Below are positions 8,552-16,081 of a stretch of DNA of 64,000 nucleotides, piece by piece. Made by a program: the position numbers and the translations under genes. Every line of letters begins with the position of its first letter. Within the stretch, counting starts at the first letter, position 1. Where the stretch lies: the NCBI GenBank assembly GCA_022573225.1, contig JACZUI010000005.1, forward strand, positions 25,657-89,656, written 5' to 3'. Origin of the DNA: Acidobacteriota bacterium (GTDB taxonomy: Bacteria > Actinomycetota > Acidimicrobiia > Spongiisociales > ZC4RG35). The notes under the pieces were generated by a model that saw only the letters and a list, made by a program, of their open reading frames with translations, was not told where the DNA came from and made no database searches.

Positions 8552-9568
8552 CTATGAAGACCCGGTGTTCGTGGCAAGAGGTTTGGCCCCCGCCGCCAGC
8601 ACCGCCTCGATCACTCTCATATTCGCTATCGAGTCGGCGTTCGACAGCGCGACATCGCCACCATCGAGGACCGCAGTGGCGAAGCTATCGGCTTGAAGCG
8701 TGTACTGGTTGGCGGCCTCGGTCTCGATCGTCTCCACATCGGGATTGGCCGGAGGATCTCCTCCCTGGGTGACGAATATACGGTGCCGCCTGTCGGGCGG
8801 CGCATTGAATGGGATCTCTACCTCGAGCCGAGCTTCGGTACCGAAGACGTGTACCCGCTGGTAGTCCTCCATCGCGGTGGAACAGGTGAATGTGGCATGG
8901 GCGTCCCCGAAGCGCAGCAAACCCGAGGTGAGGACGTCGGTTCCGAAGTCAGCGCTTCGGTGGACGATCGCCTCGACATCATCGGGTTCGGAAGCGAAGA
9001 GCATCCGCGAAAGGTTGATGCAGTAGCAACCGATGTCCATTACGGCTCCGCCGCCGTACTCGACAATATTGCGGATGTTGGTGGCGTCGGTGTTGTTGTA
9101 CGAGAACCAGCTTGTCACCGCAGTCAGAGCTCCCAGCCGGCCCGAGGCGACGATGTCGCGCACCATCACCCATTGGGGGTGGAGTCGATACATGAACGCT
9201 TCGGACAGTTTCACGCCGGCCTCGTTGCAAGCACTGACCATCTCTTCGGCCTGACCCGCAGACATGGCGAGAGGCTTCTCGCACAAGACATGCTTTCCGG
9301 CTGCAGCGGCGGCCATGGTCCATTCGGCATGAAGATGGTTTGGCAGCGGGATATACACGGCGTCTATGTCTGGGTCCTCCAGCAGCGCCTCATAGGTTCC
9401 GAATGACTTCGGTATCCCTAGCCGTTCGGCTGCGTCTCTGGCTCTGGCCTCGTCACGGGAAGCGATTGCTGCCACTTCAACGCGTTCTGCTTGCTGCATG
9501 GCCGGGATCACGGTCGCCGTCCCGATGTTGGCGGTGCTGAGTACCCCTATGCGAAGCTTGGTGACCAT
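8552..9568 (-). CDS. Gfo/Idh/MocA-family oxidoreductase
   Basis: The 338-residue protein has the N-terminal Rossmann fold (GVLSTANIGTATVIP, residues 8-22), the catalytic-site motif CEKPLA (Lys98 in EKP), and the C-terminal alpha/beta substrate domain with the GGGAVMDIGCY block. Members oxidise a sugar hydroxyl or aldose C1 with NAD(P); similarity in pattern to NADP-dependent D-xylose 1-dehydrogenases fits the pentose context, but the substrate is not shown. It is transcribed toward the binding-protein gene and downstream of the GlcG-like gene, likely within one minus-strand unit. Confidence 0.85.
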   Translation of the reverse strand: MVTKLRIGVLSTANIGTATVIPAMQQAERVEVAAIASRDEARARDAAERLGIPKSFGTYEALLEDPDIDAVYIPLPNHLHAEWTMAAAAAGKHVLCEKPLAMSAGQAEEMVSACNEAGVKLSEAFMYRLHPQWVMVRDIVASGRLGALTAVTSWFSYNNTDATNIRNIVEYGGGAVMDIGCYCINLSRMLFASEPDDVEAIVHRSADFGTDVLTSGLLRFGDAHATFTCSTAMEDYQRVHVFGTEARLEVEIPFNAPPDRRHRIFVTQGGDPPANPDVETIETEAANQYTLQADSFATAVLDGGDVALSNADSIANMRVIEAVLAAGAKPLATNTGSS

Positions 9569-9642
9569 GTGACCTTTCTGATTTGACCGGCCCCAACCTA
9601 CTGTCGGTCTACTTCACCATTCCGAGGCGGTGACCCGACTCG

Positions 9643-10050
9643 TCACGTGACGAGTTTCGCCCCCATGCGGGCCAGCTCCACGTCATCTGCCTCGGGAAGC
9701 CCGCTGACTCCAACCGCGCCAACGGTGTTGCCACCAACGATGATCGGGACCCCGCCACCCCAGCCGGTATAGCGGAGGTCCCCGAAGTTGGTGATGGCGA
9801 AATCCTCGGTGCGGGAAGCTTCTCCGACCTCTTGAGATTCTTTGCGCTCACGGGCCGCCGTGAAGGCTTTGTTGATGGCGTTGTTGATCGAAGCGAGAGG
9901 ACAGTCGTCGGTCCGCAGCAACGCGATGAGTTCGCCGTGAGCGTCGCATACCGCTACAGCTGCTCCCCGGTCGTCCCTTTCCAGCTCGGCTCGCACCGCG
10001 TCGACGATCTTCCACGCCTCGACGTGCGAGAGCACTCTCGTGGTCTTCAT
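9643..10050 (-). CDS. GlcG/HbpS-family heme-binding-like protein
   Basis: A 135-residue protein of the GlcG/HbpS fold: a long first helix (VEAWKIVDAVRAELE), the VAVCDAHGELIALLR strand pair, then the A(I)NKAFTAARER helix and the GGGVPII-x-GNTVGAVGVSG stretch that marks the family. Functions vary, from heme sensing to small-molecule binding, and members often sit in sugar or diol catabolic clusters, as here. The start ATG at 10050 follows a strong GGGAGGGAAG site; a TTG at 10062 is in frame but would overlap that site. It is divergent from the next oxidoreductase gene. Confidence 0.75.
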   Translation of the reverse strand: MKTTRVLSHVEAWKIVDAVRAELERDDRGAAVAVCDAHGELIALLRTDDCPLASINNAINKAFTAARERKESQEVGEASRTEDFAITNFGDLRYTGWGGGVPIIVGGNTVGAVGVSGLPEADDVELARMGAKLVT

Positions 10051-10122
10051 CTTCCCTCCCAATCGGTGTGGCCGACTACGACCTGTATATCGTCACCGAC
10101 CCGATCACAGGAGTCAAAGAAG

Positions 10123-11313
10123 ATGGATGCGGATACCAACCCGGTTATTGAGATCTTGGGCCGCCGCCTGCGGCTGGCGGTCATCGGAGGGGGACCAGGG
10201 AGCTTCATCGGGGCCATGCACCGCACCGCAGCTCGCCTTGACGACCGATATGAGCTGGTTGCCGGATCGCTTTCTTCAGATCCCGAACGTTCGAAGGCAG
10301 CAGGAGTTGCAATCGGGTTGACGCCGGAACGCGCCTATGGGAGAGGCATGGACCTGCTGGAGAAAGAGGCAGACCGAGAAGACGGTGCCGATGTCGTCGC
10401 GATCATGACTCCGAACGACACCCACCACAGATATGCCACGGCGGCACTTGAGCGCGGCTTTGACGTGATCTCCGACAAGCCGATGACGAACACGCTGGAC
10501 GAGGCCATCGACCTCCTCGAGCAGGTGCGCGCTTCGGGCCTCATCTACTGCTTGACCCATAACTACACCGGGTACCCGTTGGTCCGACAGGCTCGTGCCA
10601 TGGTGGCGGACGGACAGTTAGGCGAGATCCGTCTCGTCCAGGTCGAGTACGTGCAGGGGGGCAAGGCAGACGAGAACGATCCGGAACCTGGAGAGGAAAT
10701 GTCCTGGAGATACGATCCGGTGCGGGGAGGGCCATCGTTGGTGATGGGCGACATCGGCACGCATGCCCACAACCTGCTCTGTTATATCTCCGGCCTTCAA
10801 GTGGCCGAAGTTGCTGCCGAAGTTGGCACGATCGCACCCAACCGTTTGGTTCACGATTACGCGGGGGCGTTGCTCCGGATGTCGAACGGGGCCCGGGGCA
10901 GCTTCTGGGTGACGCAAACGGCCGCCGGGGTGGAGAATTGTCTCCGAATCCGCGTTTCCGGTACCAAGGGAACGGTGGAGTGGATGCAAGAGGTGCCGCA
11001 GGTATTGACGTTCAAGCCTCTGACGGGGCCGGTTGAGGTGCGCACCCCGAATGGCCCAGGCACGTTGCCGCTGGCAGCGCGAGCCAGCCGGATGGTTGCA
11101 GGCCACCCGGAGGGTTTCCACGAGGGGTTCGCCACGACATACTCCGACGCTGCGGAGGCCATTGCCTCCCGCCGCGCCGGACAGAAGCCTGACCCACTGG
11201 CGCTGCATTTTCCCAACGCCGAGGACGGGGTACGCGGAGTCAAGTTCGTGGAGGCCACGGTGGCCTCGAGTGAAGCTGGCGGTGCCTGGACGTCCTGCGA
11301 ATTAGACCTCTAG
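10123..11313 (+). CDS. Gfo/Idh/MocA-family oxidoreductase
   Basis: This 396-residue dehydrogenase has the dinucleotide motif IGGGPGSFIG (21-30) and a DKP motif (118-120) in the place of the usual EKP, keeping the catalytic Lys. Blocks such as RYDPVRGGPSLVMGDIGTHAHNLL match the myo-inositol/scyllo-inositol dehydrogenase branch. It probably oxidises a sugar or cyclitol hydroxyl with NAD(P). The ATG at 10123 has an AGGAG site about nine bases upstream. The reading frame is open much further upstream, but that stretch lies antisense to the GlcG-like gene and is not protein-like. Substrate unknown. Confidence 0.85.
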   Translation: MDADTNPVIEILGRRLRLAVIGGGPGSFIGAMHRTAARLDDRYELVAGSLSSDPERSKAAGVAIGLTPERAYGRGMDLLEKEADREDGADVVAIMTPNDTHHRYATAALERGFDVISDKPMTNTLDEAIDLLEQVRASGLIYCLTHNYTGYPLVRQARAMVADGQLGEIRLVQVEYVQGGKADENDPEPGEEMSWRYDPVRGGPSLVMGDIGTHAHNLLCYISGLQVAEVAAEVGTIAPNRLVHDYAGALLRMSNGARGSFWVTQTAAGVENCLRIRVSGTKGTVEWMQEVPQVLTFKPLTGPVEVRTPNGPGTLPLAARASRMVAGHPEGFHEGFATTYSDAAEAIASRRAGQKPDPLALHFPNAEDGVRGVKFVEATVASSEAGGAWTSCELDL

Positions 11314-11328
11314 CTCCCTAGGAGCCGG

Positions 11329-11586
11329 CTACCGCAGATGCCACCCTGGCTTGGTGGCCGCGAATGCCTCACGCGCCGAGGGGACCACGACCAACAGGGC
11401 AGGAACGGCGATCAGGAGCGCCACCGGCCACAGCCACCAAGAGCCGGCGGTGGCCAACACGCCGAGCAGGACGGAAGCGACCAGAGCCGGAAAAAGCAGG
11501 CCCTTCACGTACCAGCGAGCCTCCGTCCATTCGGTGAAGTCATCGCTGATGTTGCGAAGACTGTGAACAAACTTGCGTTCGGGCAA
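11329..11586 (-). CDS. Small two-helix membrane protein
   Basis: An 85-residue protein with a charged N-terminus (about 27 residues) and two adjacent hydrophobic segments (roughly 28-48 and 50-70) separated by a short turn, then a soluble tail. I do not recognise a family. A TTG start is supported by an AGGAGG site eight bases upstream. It lies convergent to the oxidoreductase and downstream of the lyxose isomerase on the same strand, about 100 bp away. A membrane role is inferred from hydrophobicity only. Confidence 0.55.
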   Translation of the reverse strand: MPERKFVHSLRNISDDFTEWTEARWYVKGLLFPALVASVLLGVLATAGSWWLWPVALLIAVPALLVVVPSAREAFAATKPGWHLR

Positions 11587-11687
11587 AAGCCGAACCTCCT
11601 CGGCACTTCAACCTGATCTTATGTCGCGGAGACGTCGCCGGAGAAGTCGACGTACGGATGTTTGGGCACGCACCTGCCAGCCATTTC

Positions 11688-12356
11688 CTAGTAGTCCCGC
11701 ACCACGAGGTGTAGGGGCTCCTCGTCCTCAACGATCTCGGGAAAGCGGCCCGCCGGTTCTAGGAACACGTTGTCGGTGTGGTCGTTGTTGACACTCGAGA
11801 CCTCGCCGAGCACGCATGGGGCATCCACGGCCCAGAACGTGTGGTACACCCGCGGTGGGATGCTGACGCTCTCGCCAGGCACCAGTAGGACCGATCCACC
11901 GGCGGCAACGGTCCGCGGACCCACGTCCACGACGATCTCAACGTCGCCGGTCCCCAACGACTCATCATCGTCTGAAGGGTGGAACTGGACCTCGAGGATT
12001 CCACCCGAGCGGTTGATGATGTCCTCTTGCTTGAGACGATGGAAGTGCAACGGGGTCACCTGGCCCACGTCAACGTACATGAGCTTTTCTGCGTACACCT
12101 TGCCGCCCCCGTCGGCCAGATCGTCCAATGATCCATTCCGCAGTGTGAACAAGCAGAGCCCGATCTCGGAATAGGTTCCGCTTCCGAAATCGGTGACGTC
12201 CCAACCCAGGCCCTTACGGATGATCTCGTTGACCGGCGCCCGGTCCTCCGGCCAGTCCGATGGCGACCATCTGCCAAACGGCGGGAGATGCCAGCCCCCG
12301 GCGGCGAATGCCGCCTCGGCCTTGGTCATGACTGCGTTGATCTCAGATCGCTTCAA
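11688..12356 (-). CDS. D-lyxose isomerase (cupin)
   Basis: The 222-residue protein matches D-lyxose ketol-isomerases, which interconvert D-lyxose and D-xylulose (and D-mannose/D-fructose) using a divalent metal. The cupin metal site is visible as H104-x-H106 and Glu111 in the block TPLHFHRLKQEDI, with the fourth ligand His172 in PPRVYHTFW. Length fits the family. The TTG start is 22 bp after the FGGY kinase stop, so the two are probably one operon. Its product, D-xylulose, is the substrate of the XylB-type kinase at the start of the window, which makes a two-step route from D-lyxose to the pentose phosphate pathway. Confidence 0.87.
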   Translation of the reverse strand: MKRSEINAVMTKAEAAFAAGGWHLPPFGRWSPSDWPEDRAPVNEIIRKGLGWDVTDFGSGTYSEIGLCLFTLRNGSLDDLADGGGKVYAEKLMYVDVGQVTPLHFHRLKQEDIINRSGGILEVQFHPSDDDESLGTGDVEIVVDVGPRTVAAGGSVLLVPGESVSIPPRVYHTFWAVDAPCVLGEVSSVNNDHTDNVFLEPAGRFPEIVEDEEPLHLVVRDY

Positions 12357-12378
12357 ATCTTGCTCCAGCTCCGGTCAC

Positions 12379-13668
12379 TCATCCTGCTTCGTGGGGCTCG
12401 AGAACGGTCCGCCCGGCCATCATCGCAGCCCCGGCCGCGGCCGATTCCAGCCGTTCGTCGTGCACCGCATTCGGAAACTGGTGGAGCTTTCGGCTCCTGA
12501 AGGATTCTTGCTTCATCCATCCTCCAGTGAGCACTACCCGCTCGGGAGCTCCGAAGATCTCCTCGATCGTTGTCGCCAGGGCCGAGGATCGTTCGAAGGC
12601 ATCATCCAGTCCGGCTTGCCAGACAGCGTCGGATGAGGTTGCAGATACCAGACCGTCGATCGTTTTCGCTTCGTCGGGGTCCAGAACGGCGTGGAGGCCC
12701 TCCGGGTCCGCGTCCGGTGCGCCTTGCTCCGACACTGGCTTGATCGACTCGAGAATCAGCCCCGATGGAACAACGCCGATCGCCACAAACCCCGATCCTC
12801 TGGTGTGGCGGCCGATAGTCAGCCCCGCTTCGACGGCGCGGATGATGAGGTCGTCGCTGAGGAGGTCGTCGTCGAAGAATCGCATCATCGCTTCGGCCGT
12901 TCCGCAGGAGTCGAACAAGACGCCGTGGCCGGTGGCGTCACAGGCTTCGGCCGCCGCGAGATGGTCGAGTCCGGTGACCAGAAGCGCGGCACCGATAAGG
13001 GCGGCAGGCCCATCCATTATCGCGCCTTGGGCGCGCTCGGGGGCTGCCGGCGAACGCAACAAGTCGTGTGTCTTCCCTAGATCTGCTTCCAGATAGTCGA
13101 AGACCCCGGCCCACGCCTTCCCGGTGTGCAGGTCCAACAGACCGGTCCGCGACGCCAGCGACCATTCGGAATGCGTAGTCCCGCCGAGCTCCTCTACGAC
13201 CCATTCGGCCACGCTGTACCACGATGCACCGGCCAGCGATGCACCCCATTCGTCGACCATCCATCTCATCTTGACGAGTGAGCACAATGTCGATCGGGGC
13301 AAACCGGTGGCTCGTGTGAATTCTGCGCCGTGATCACGCTCCAGCCGGGCCGCCTGGGTCCCACCGCGTGAGTCGAACCAGGCGATGATCGGAGGCGGTG
13401 ACCCACCGGGTACGGAGAGAACCCCGGCTTCGGCGATTCCGGTTACGCCGAGCGACCCCACTTTGGTGCTCGCCGGCAACTGAGACACCAGATCGACCAG
13501 TACACCGCGGACAGTTTCGATGAGTGCGCGAAGCGGCATCTCCGCGCCAGAGTCAACACGCTCCCATGGCGTCGCAGATGATGCCAGGGCCATTACACGG
13601 TCATCCGCCTCGATGGCTACTGCCTTGATCCTGGCCGTACCGATGTCGAGACCGGCTCGCAAGGGCAT
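12379..13668 (-). CDS. FGGY-family carbohydrate kinase
   Basis: This 429-residue kinase starts with GLDIGTARIKAVAIE (6-20), the phosphate-binding motif of FGGY kinases, followed by GVTGIAEAGV and IIAWFDSRGG, and ends with the C-terminal GGWMKQ helix pair and AAAGAAMMAG. It is shorter than XylB (about 490) and distinct from it, so it likely acts on another ketose or polyol. It overlaps no neighbour but shares a 51-bp divergent promoter region with the aldolase gene; kinase plus aldolase suggests phosphorylation and retro-aldol cleavage of the same sugar. The substrate is not determinable from sequence. Confidence 0.82.
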   Translation of the reverse strand: MPLRAGLDIGTARIKAVAIEADDRVMALASSATPWERVDSGAEMPLRALIETVRGVLVDLVSQLPASTKVGSLGVTGIAEAGVLSVPGGSPPPIIAWFDSRGGTQAARLERDHGAEFTRATGLPRSTLCSLVKMRWMVDEWGASLAGASWYSVAEWVVEELGGTTHSEWSLASRTGLLDLHTGKAWAGVFDYLEADLGKTHDLLRSPAAPERAQGAIMDGPAALIGAALLVTGLDHLAAAEACDATGHGVLFDSCGTAEAMMRFFDDDLLSDDLIIRAVEAGLTIGRHTRGSGFVAIGVVPSGLILESIKPVSEQGAPDADPEGLHAVLDPDEAKTIDGLVSATSSDAVWQAGLDDAFERSSALATTIEEIFGAPERVVLTGGWMKQESFRSRKLHQFPNAVHDERLESAAAGAAMMAGRTVLEPHEAG

Positions 13669-13719
13669 GGCCGCAAGGTACCGTCAGTCGACAATGTTGT
13701 CATCAAGGGAGGTGTGTAC

Positions 13720-14532
13720 ATGGCGGTCGAGTTCAGGATGGCCCGGCTCTTCGGGCTGTCTGGCAACCTGCTGAACGTGGCCATGGACCACGGGATGTTC
13801 GGTGAGCTCGGGTTCCTCCCCGGGATCGAACGTATGTCAGAGGCTGTGGCTCGCGTGGCCGACGCAGGTCCAGATGCAATCCAACTCACCGCCGGACAGG
13901 CGCGACATCTCCAGTCGATTCTCGGTCGGGATCGCCCGGCCCTCGTGCTCCGGCTCGACACCTCCAATGTGTATGGCGCCGAGCTACCGCGGCAACTATT
14001 CAGCCTCGCATCTCCGACAAGCGTGGAGGAGGCGGTTCGGCTTGATGCGGCCTGTGTCGTGCTCAACCTGTTCGATATTCCGGGACGGCCTGACGTGCGC
14101 GACGCCTGCATCCGCAACATCCTCGAAGTTCATGCAGAATGTCACCGCTTGGGTATGCCGCTCATGGTGGAACCGCTGGTGGCCCAGCCCAGCGTCGGTC
14201 GCGGCTACGAGGTCAACGGCGACGTCGATGCAATCCTCCCTCTGGCTCGTCAGGCGGTCGAACTCGGCGCCGATGTCCTCAAAGTCGATCCAACCGATGA
14301 TTTGAGCGTGTTCCACCAGGTGGTTGAGGTTGCCGACGTTCCGGTGCTGGTTAGAGGGGGGAGCAAGGTCTCCGAAGCCGAGCTTCTCGAGCGAACCCAG
14401 TCGGTGCTCGACCAGGGAGCAAGGGGCGTGGTCTACGGTCGCAACATTTTCCAACACGAAGATCCGCCTCGCCTCGTCGGCAAGATCATGCGGATCCTCC
14501 ACGGGACCGGAGAGGAGAACACCCCCAATTGA
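13720..14532 (+). CDS. Class I aldolase (DhnA/LsrF/DeoC-like)
   Basis: A 270-residue TIM-barrel protein of the DeoC/FbaB/LsrF superfamily. It shows AMDHG (21-25), the likely Schiff-base Lys188 in GADVLKVD, and the phosphate-binding ends RGGSK and GARGVVYGRNIFQHEDP. Such enzymes cleave or transfer acetyl units from phosphorylated sugars. ATG 13720 is chosen over GTG 13714 because AAGGGAGG lies seven bases upstream of the ATG. The stop overlaps the next gene's TTG start (TTGA). Together with the divergent FGGY kinase it could finish breakdown of a phosphorylated ketose. Confidence 0.8.
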   Translation: MAVEFRMARLFGLSGNLLNVAMDHGMFGELGFLPGIERMSEAVARVADAGPDAIQLTAGQARHLQSILGRDRPALVLRLDTSNVYGAELPRQLFSLASPTSVEEAVRLDAACVVLNLFDIPGRPDVRDACIRNILEVHAECHRLGMPLMVEPLVAQPSVGRGYEVNGDVDAILPLARQAVELGADVLKVDPTDDLSVFHQVVEVADVPVLVRGGSKVSEAELLERTQSVLDQGARGVVYGRNIFQHEDPPRLVGKIMRILHGTGEENTPN

Positions 14533-15635
14533 CAGATGTGACGGTCGGCGTGATCGGCGCTGGTCTCATGGGTCAGGAGCTGGCCTCGTCGATCGGGCGA
14601 TGGATGGCCCTCACCGATGCATCGTTCGCACCCCGAATAACCGCCGTCTGCGATCTCTCCTCAGAGCGGAGGCGCTGGTTCGAACGGCTCGGCACGATAG
14701 AAGTCTCAACTGAGGACTACCGCCAAGTCCTGAGCTCGGACGTCGATGTCGTTTACATCGCCGTCCCTCACGATCTTCATGAGCAGATCTACACGGCAAC
14801 GGCGCGGGCTGGAAAGGCGTTCCTCGGAGAGAAGCCCTTCGGGTTCGATCTCGAGGCGACCCAGGCGATCGTCTCTGCCATTGACGAGTCAGGAGTGTTC
14901 GCCCGGTGCTCGAGCGAGATCCCATTCTTTCCAGGCGCGCAGGAAGCGGTCCGGGCGGTCATGCAAGGCGAACTCGGCACGATCCTCGATGCGAGATTTG
15001 CCTTCCTTCATTCTTCGGACCTCGATCGCTCCAAGCCGATCAGCTGGAAACGTCGGGTGGAGACGTGTGGACCGGGCGGGGTGATGACCGACCTCGGCAT
15101 GCATGTGTTCCATGTTCCGCTTCGGCTCGGGTGGGGGATCGAGGTGCTCGCCGCCCACCTCCAGAACATCGTTCACGAGCGCCCGGACGGAGAAGGGGGT
15201 GTCGCCGAGTGCGACACCATCGACAACGCCACCATTTTCGCCGAGGGGACCGCCGGCGACTCGCAGTTCCCGATCGTCTTCGAGACGAAGCGCATCGCGC
15301 CCGGCGAGACCAACACCTGGGTGATGACGATCGTCGGCACCGAGAGCGGTGTTTCGTTCTCGACCAAGTATCCGAAGTCGTTTCGCCGATTCGAGATGCG
15401 GGCAGGCCGTCAAGTGTGGAGCGTGGAGGACCTGGGGAGTGTGTCGGCCCACCCCAGCATCACTGGCGCGATCTTCGAGTTCGGTTTCGCCGATGCCGTC
15501 CAACAGATGTGGGCGAGTTTCTTTGCCGAGATGGCGGATGACCTGGCGGGTCGGTACGCATGTGCGACACCGTCGGAAGCGCTCGAAGCCCAACGGGTCG
15601 TCGACGATGCGCTACGTGTCGGAATCCGGCGGTAG
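14529..15635 (+). CDS. Gfo/Idh/MocA-family oxidoreductase
   Basis: This third oxidoreductase of the family in the cluster has 368 residues, with VGVIGAGLMG (6-15), VYIAVPHDLH near 76-84 and the EKPFG motif (101-105), followed by the C-terminal sheet domain with GGVMTDLGMHVFH. It uses NAD(P). The TTG start overlaps the aldolase stop by four bases and has AGAGGAG eleven bases upstream, so the two genes are coupled. Its 3' end faces an orphan TPP riboswitch on the opposite strand. Confidence 0.85.
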   Translation: MTDVTVGVIGAGLMGQELASSIGRWMALTDASFAPRITAVCDLSSERRRWFERLGTIEVSTEDYRQVLSSDVDVVYIAVPHDLHEQIYTATARAGKAFLGEKPFGFDLEATQAIVSAIDESGVFARCSSEIPFFPGAQEAVRAVMQGELGTILDARFAFLHSSDLDRSKPISWKRRVETCGPGGVMTDLGMHVFHVPLRLGWGIEVLAAHLQNIVHERPDGEGGVAECDTIDNATIFAEGTAGDSQFPIVFETKRIAPGETNTWVMTIVGTESGVSFSTKYPKSFRRFEMRAGRQVWSVEDLGSVSAHPSITGAIFEFGFADAVQQMWASFFAEMADDLAGRYACATPSEALEAQRVVDDALRVGIRR

Positions 15636-15754
15636 TTATCGGCACCCACGCGATGCACAGATCAACGCACTGCCGCATTAGGACACCGGAGCTGCCGGCT
15701 TGTAACGAAGTGTCGCTTGAGCACCAGGCGAACCGTTGGTGCGGGGGATTGGGG

Positions 15755-15776
15755 GCGGGCACAACACAAAGCCCGC
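15755..15776 (-). terminator. GC hairpin following the TPP aptamer
   Basis: GCGGGC and GCCCGC arms with a 10-base loop lie four bases beyond the aptamer on the minus strand. It is followed by a C-rich run and not by U residues, so it is a candidate expression-platform hairpin and not a textbook intrinsic terminator. Confidence 0.4.
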
Positions 15777-15779
15777 AAA

Positions 15780-15873
15780 GCGTGTTCCCGCCGGTATTAC
15801 CCGACCGGTAGTGACGGTCATCGGCTCCTAAAGTCGGTTTCTCAGCCGGGAAGGCACCCAGCTCCCGTCTCGC
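15780..15873 (-). ncRNA. TPP riboswitch (THI element) aptamer, orphan
   Basis: Read on the minus strand, the segment contains CGGGAGC, a 6-bp P3 stem GCUGGG/CCCGGC leading straight into the invariant UGAGA (as GGCUGAGA), then ACCGGUCGGGUAAUACCGG and CGGGAACA. These match the THI-box order (GGGAGC, CUGAGA, ACCUGAUC, GGGUAAU, CCAGCG, GGGAA). The P1 ends GCGAG and CACGC pair partly. The 3' end is shorter than consensus (GCG then GGAA), so ligand affinity may be reduced. No thiamin gene lies downstream; transcription would run antisense into the oxidoreductase gene. Confidence 0.75.
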
Positions 15874-16081
15874 CTCGCAGGCTCTGCATCCCTACGTATA
15901 CGCCTTTGGAGCTCCGGTGTCCAGCGAAATACTGGACTCGCGAAAAAAGTCGCCCGGGGCTTGGCAGCCACTCCAGGCTGTCGTCGTCCCAGAACGCTGT
16001 CTGTGCCCATTGGTCGTTTTATGTGGTGAGGAATGGCCCCAATCCCGCGTGGAGGGGATAGTGCTTACCGACCGGTCCGAT

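Larger units (their letters stand above)
15636..16081. other. 446-bp intergenic region without a protein gene
   Basis: Between the converging oxidoreductase (+) and rtcB (-) there is no credible reading frame. It holds the minus-strand TPP riboswitch (15780-15873), its downstream hairpin (15755-15776), and a 6-bp stem-loop GTCCAG/CTGGAC at 15919-15937 next to an A6/T6 run at 15943-15948. The rtcB terminator is not obvious. Confidence 0.6.

Noticed and set aside
15919..15937. Stem-loop GTCCAG/CTGGAC as a terminator for rtcB
   Set aside because: On the rtcB strand the T-run comes before the hairpin and not after it, so the arrangement is wrong for intrinsic termination.
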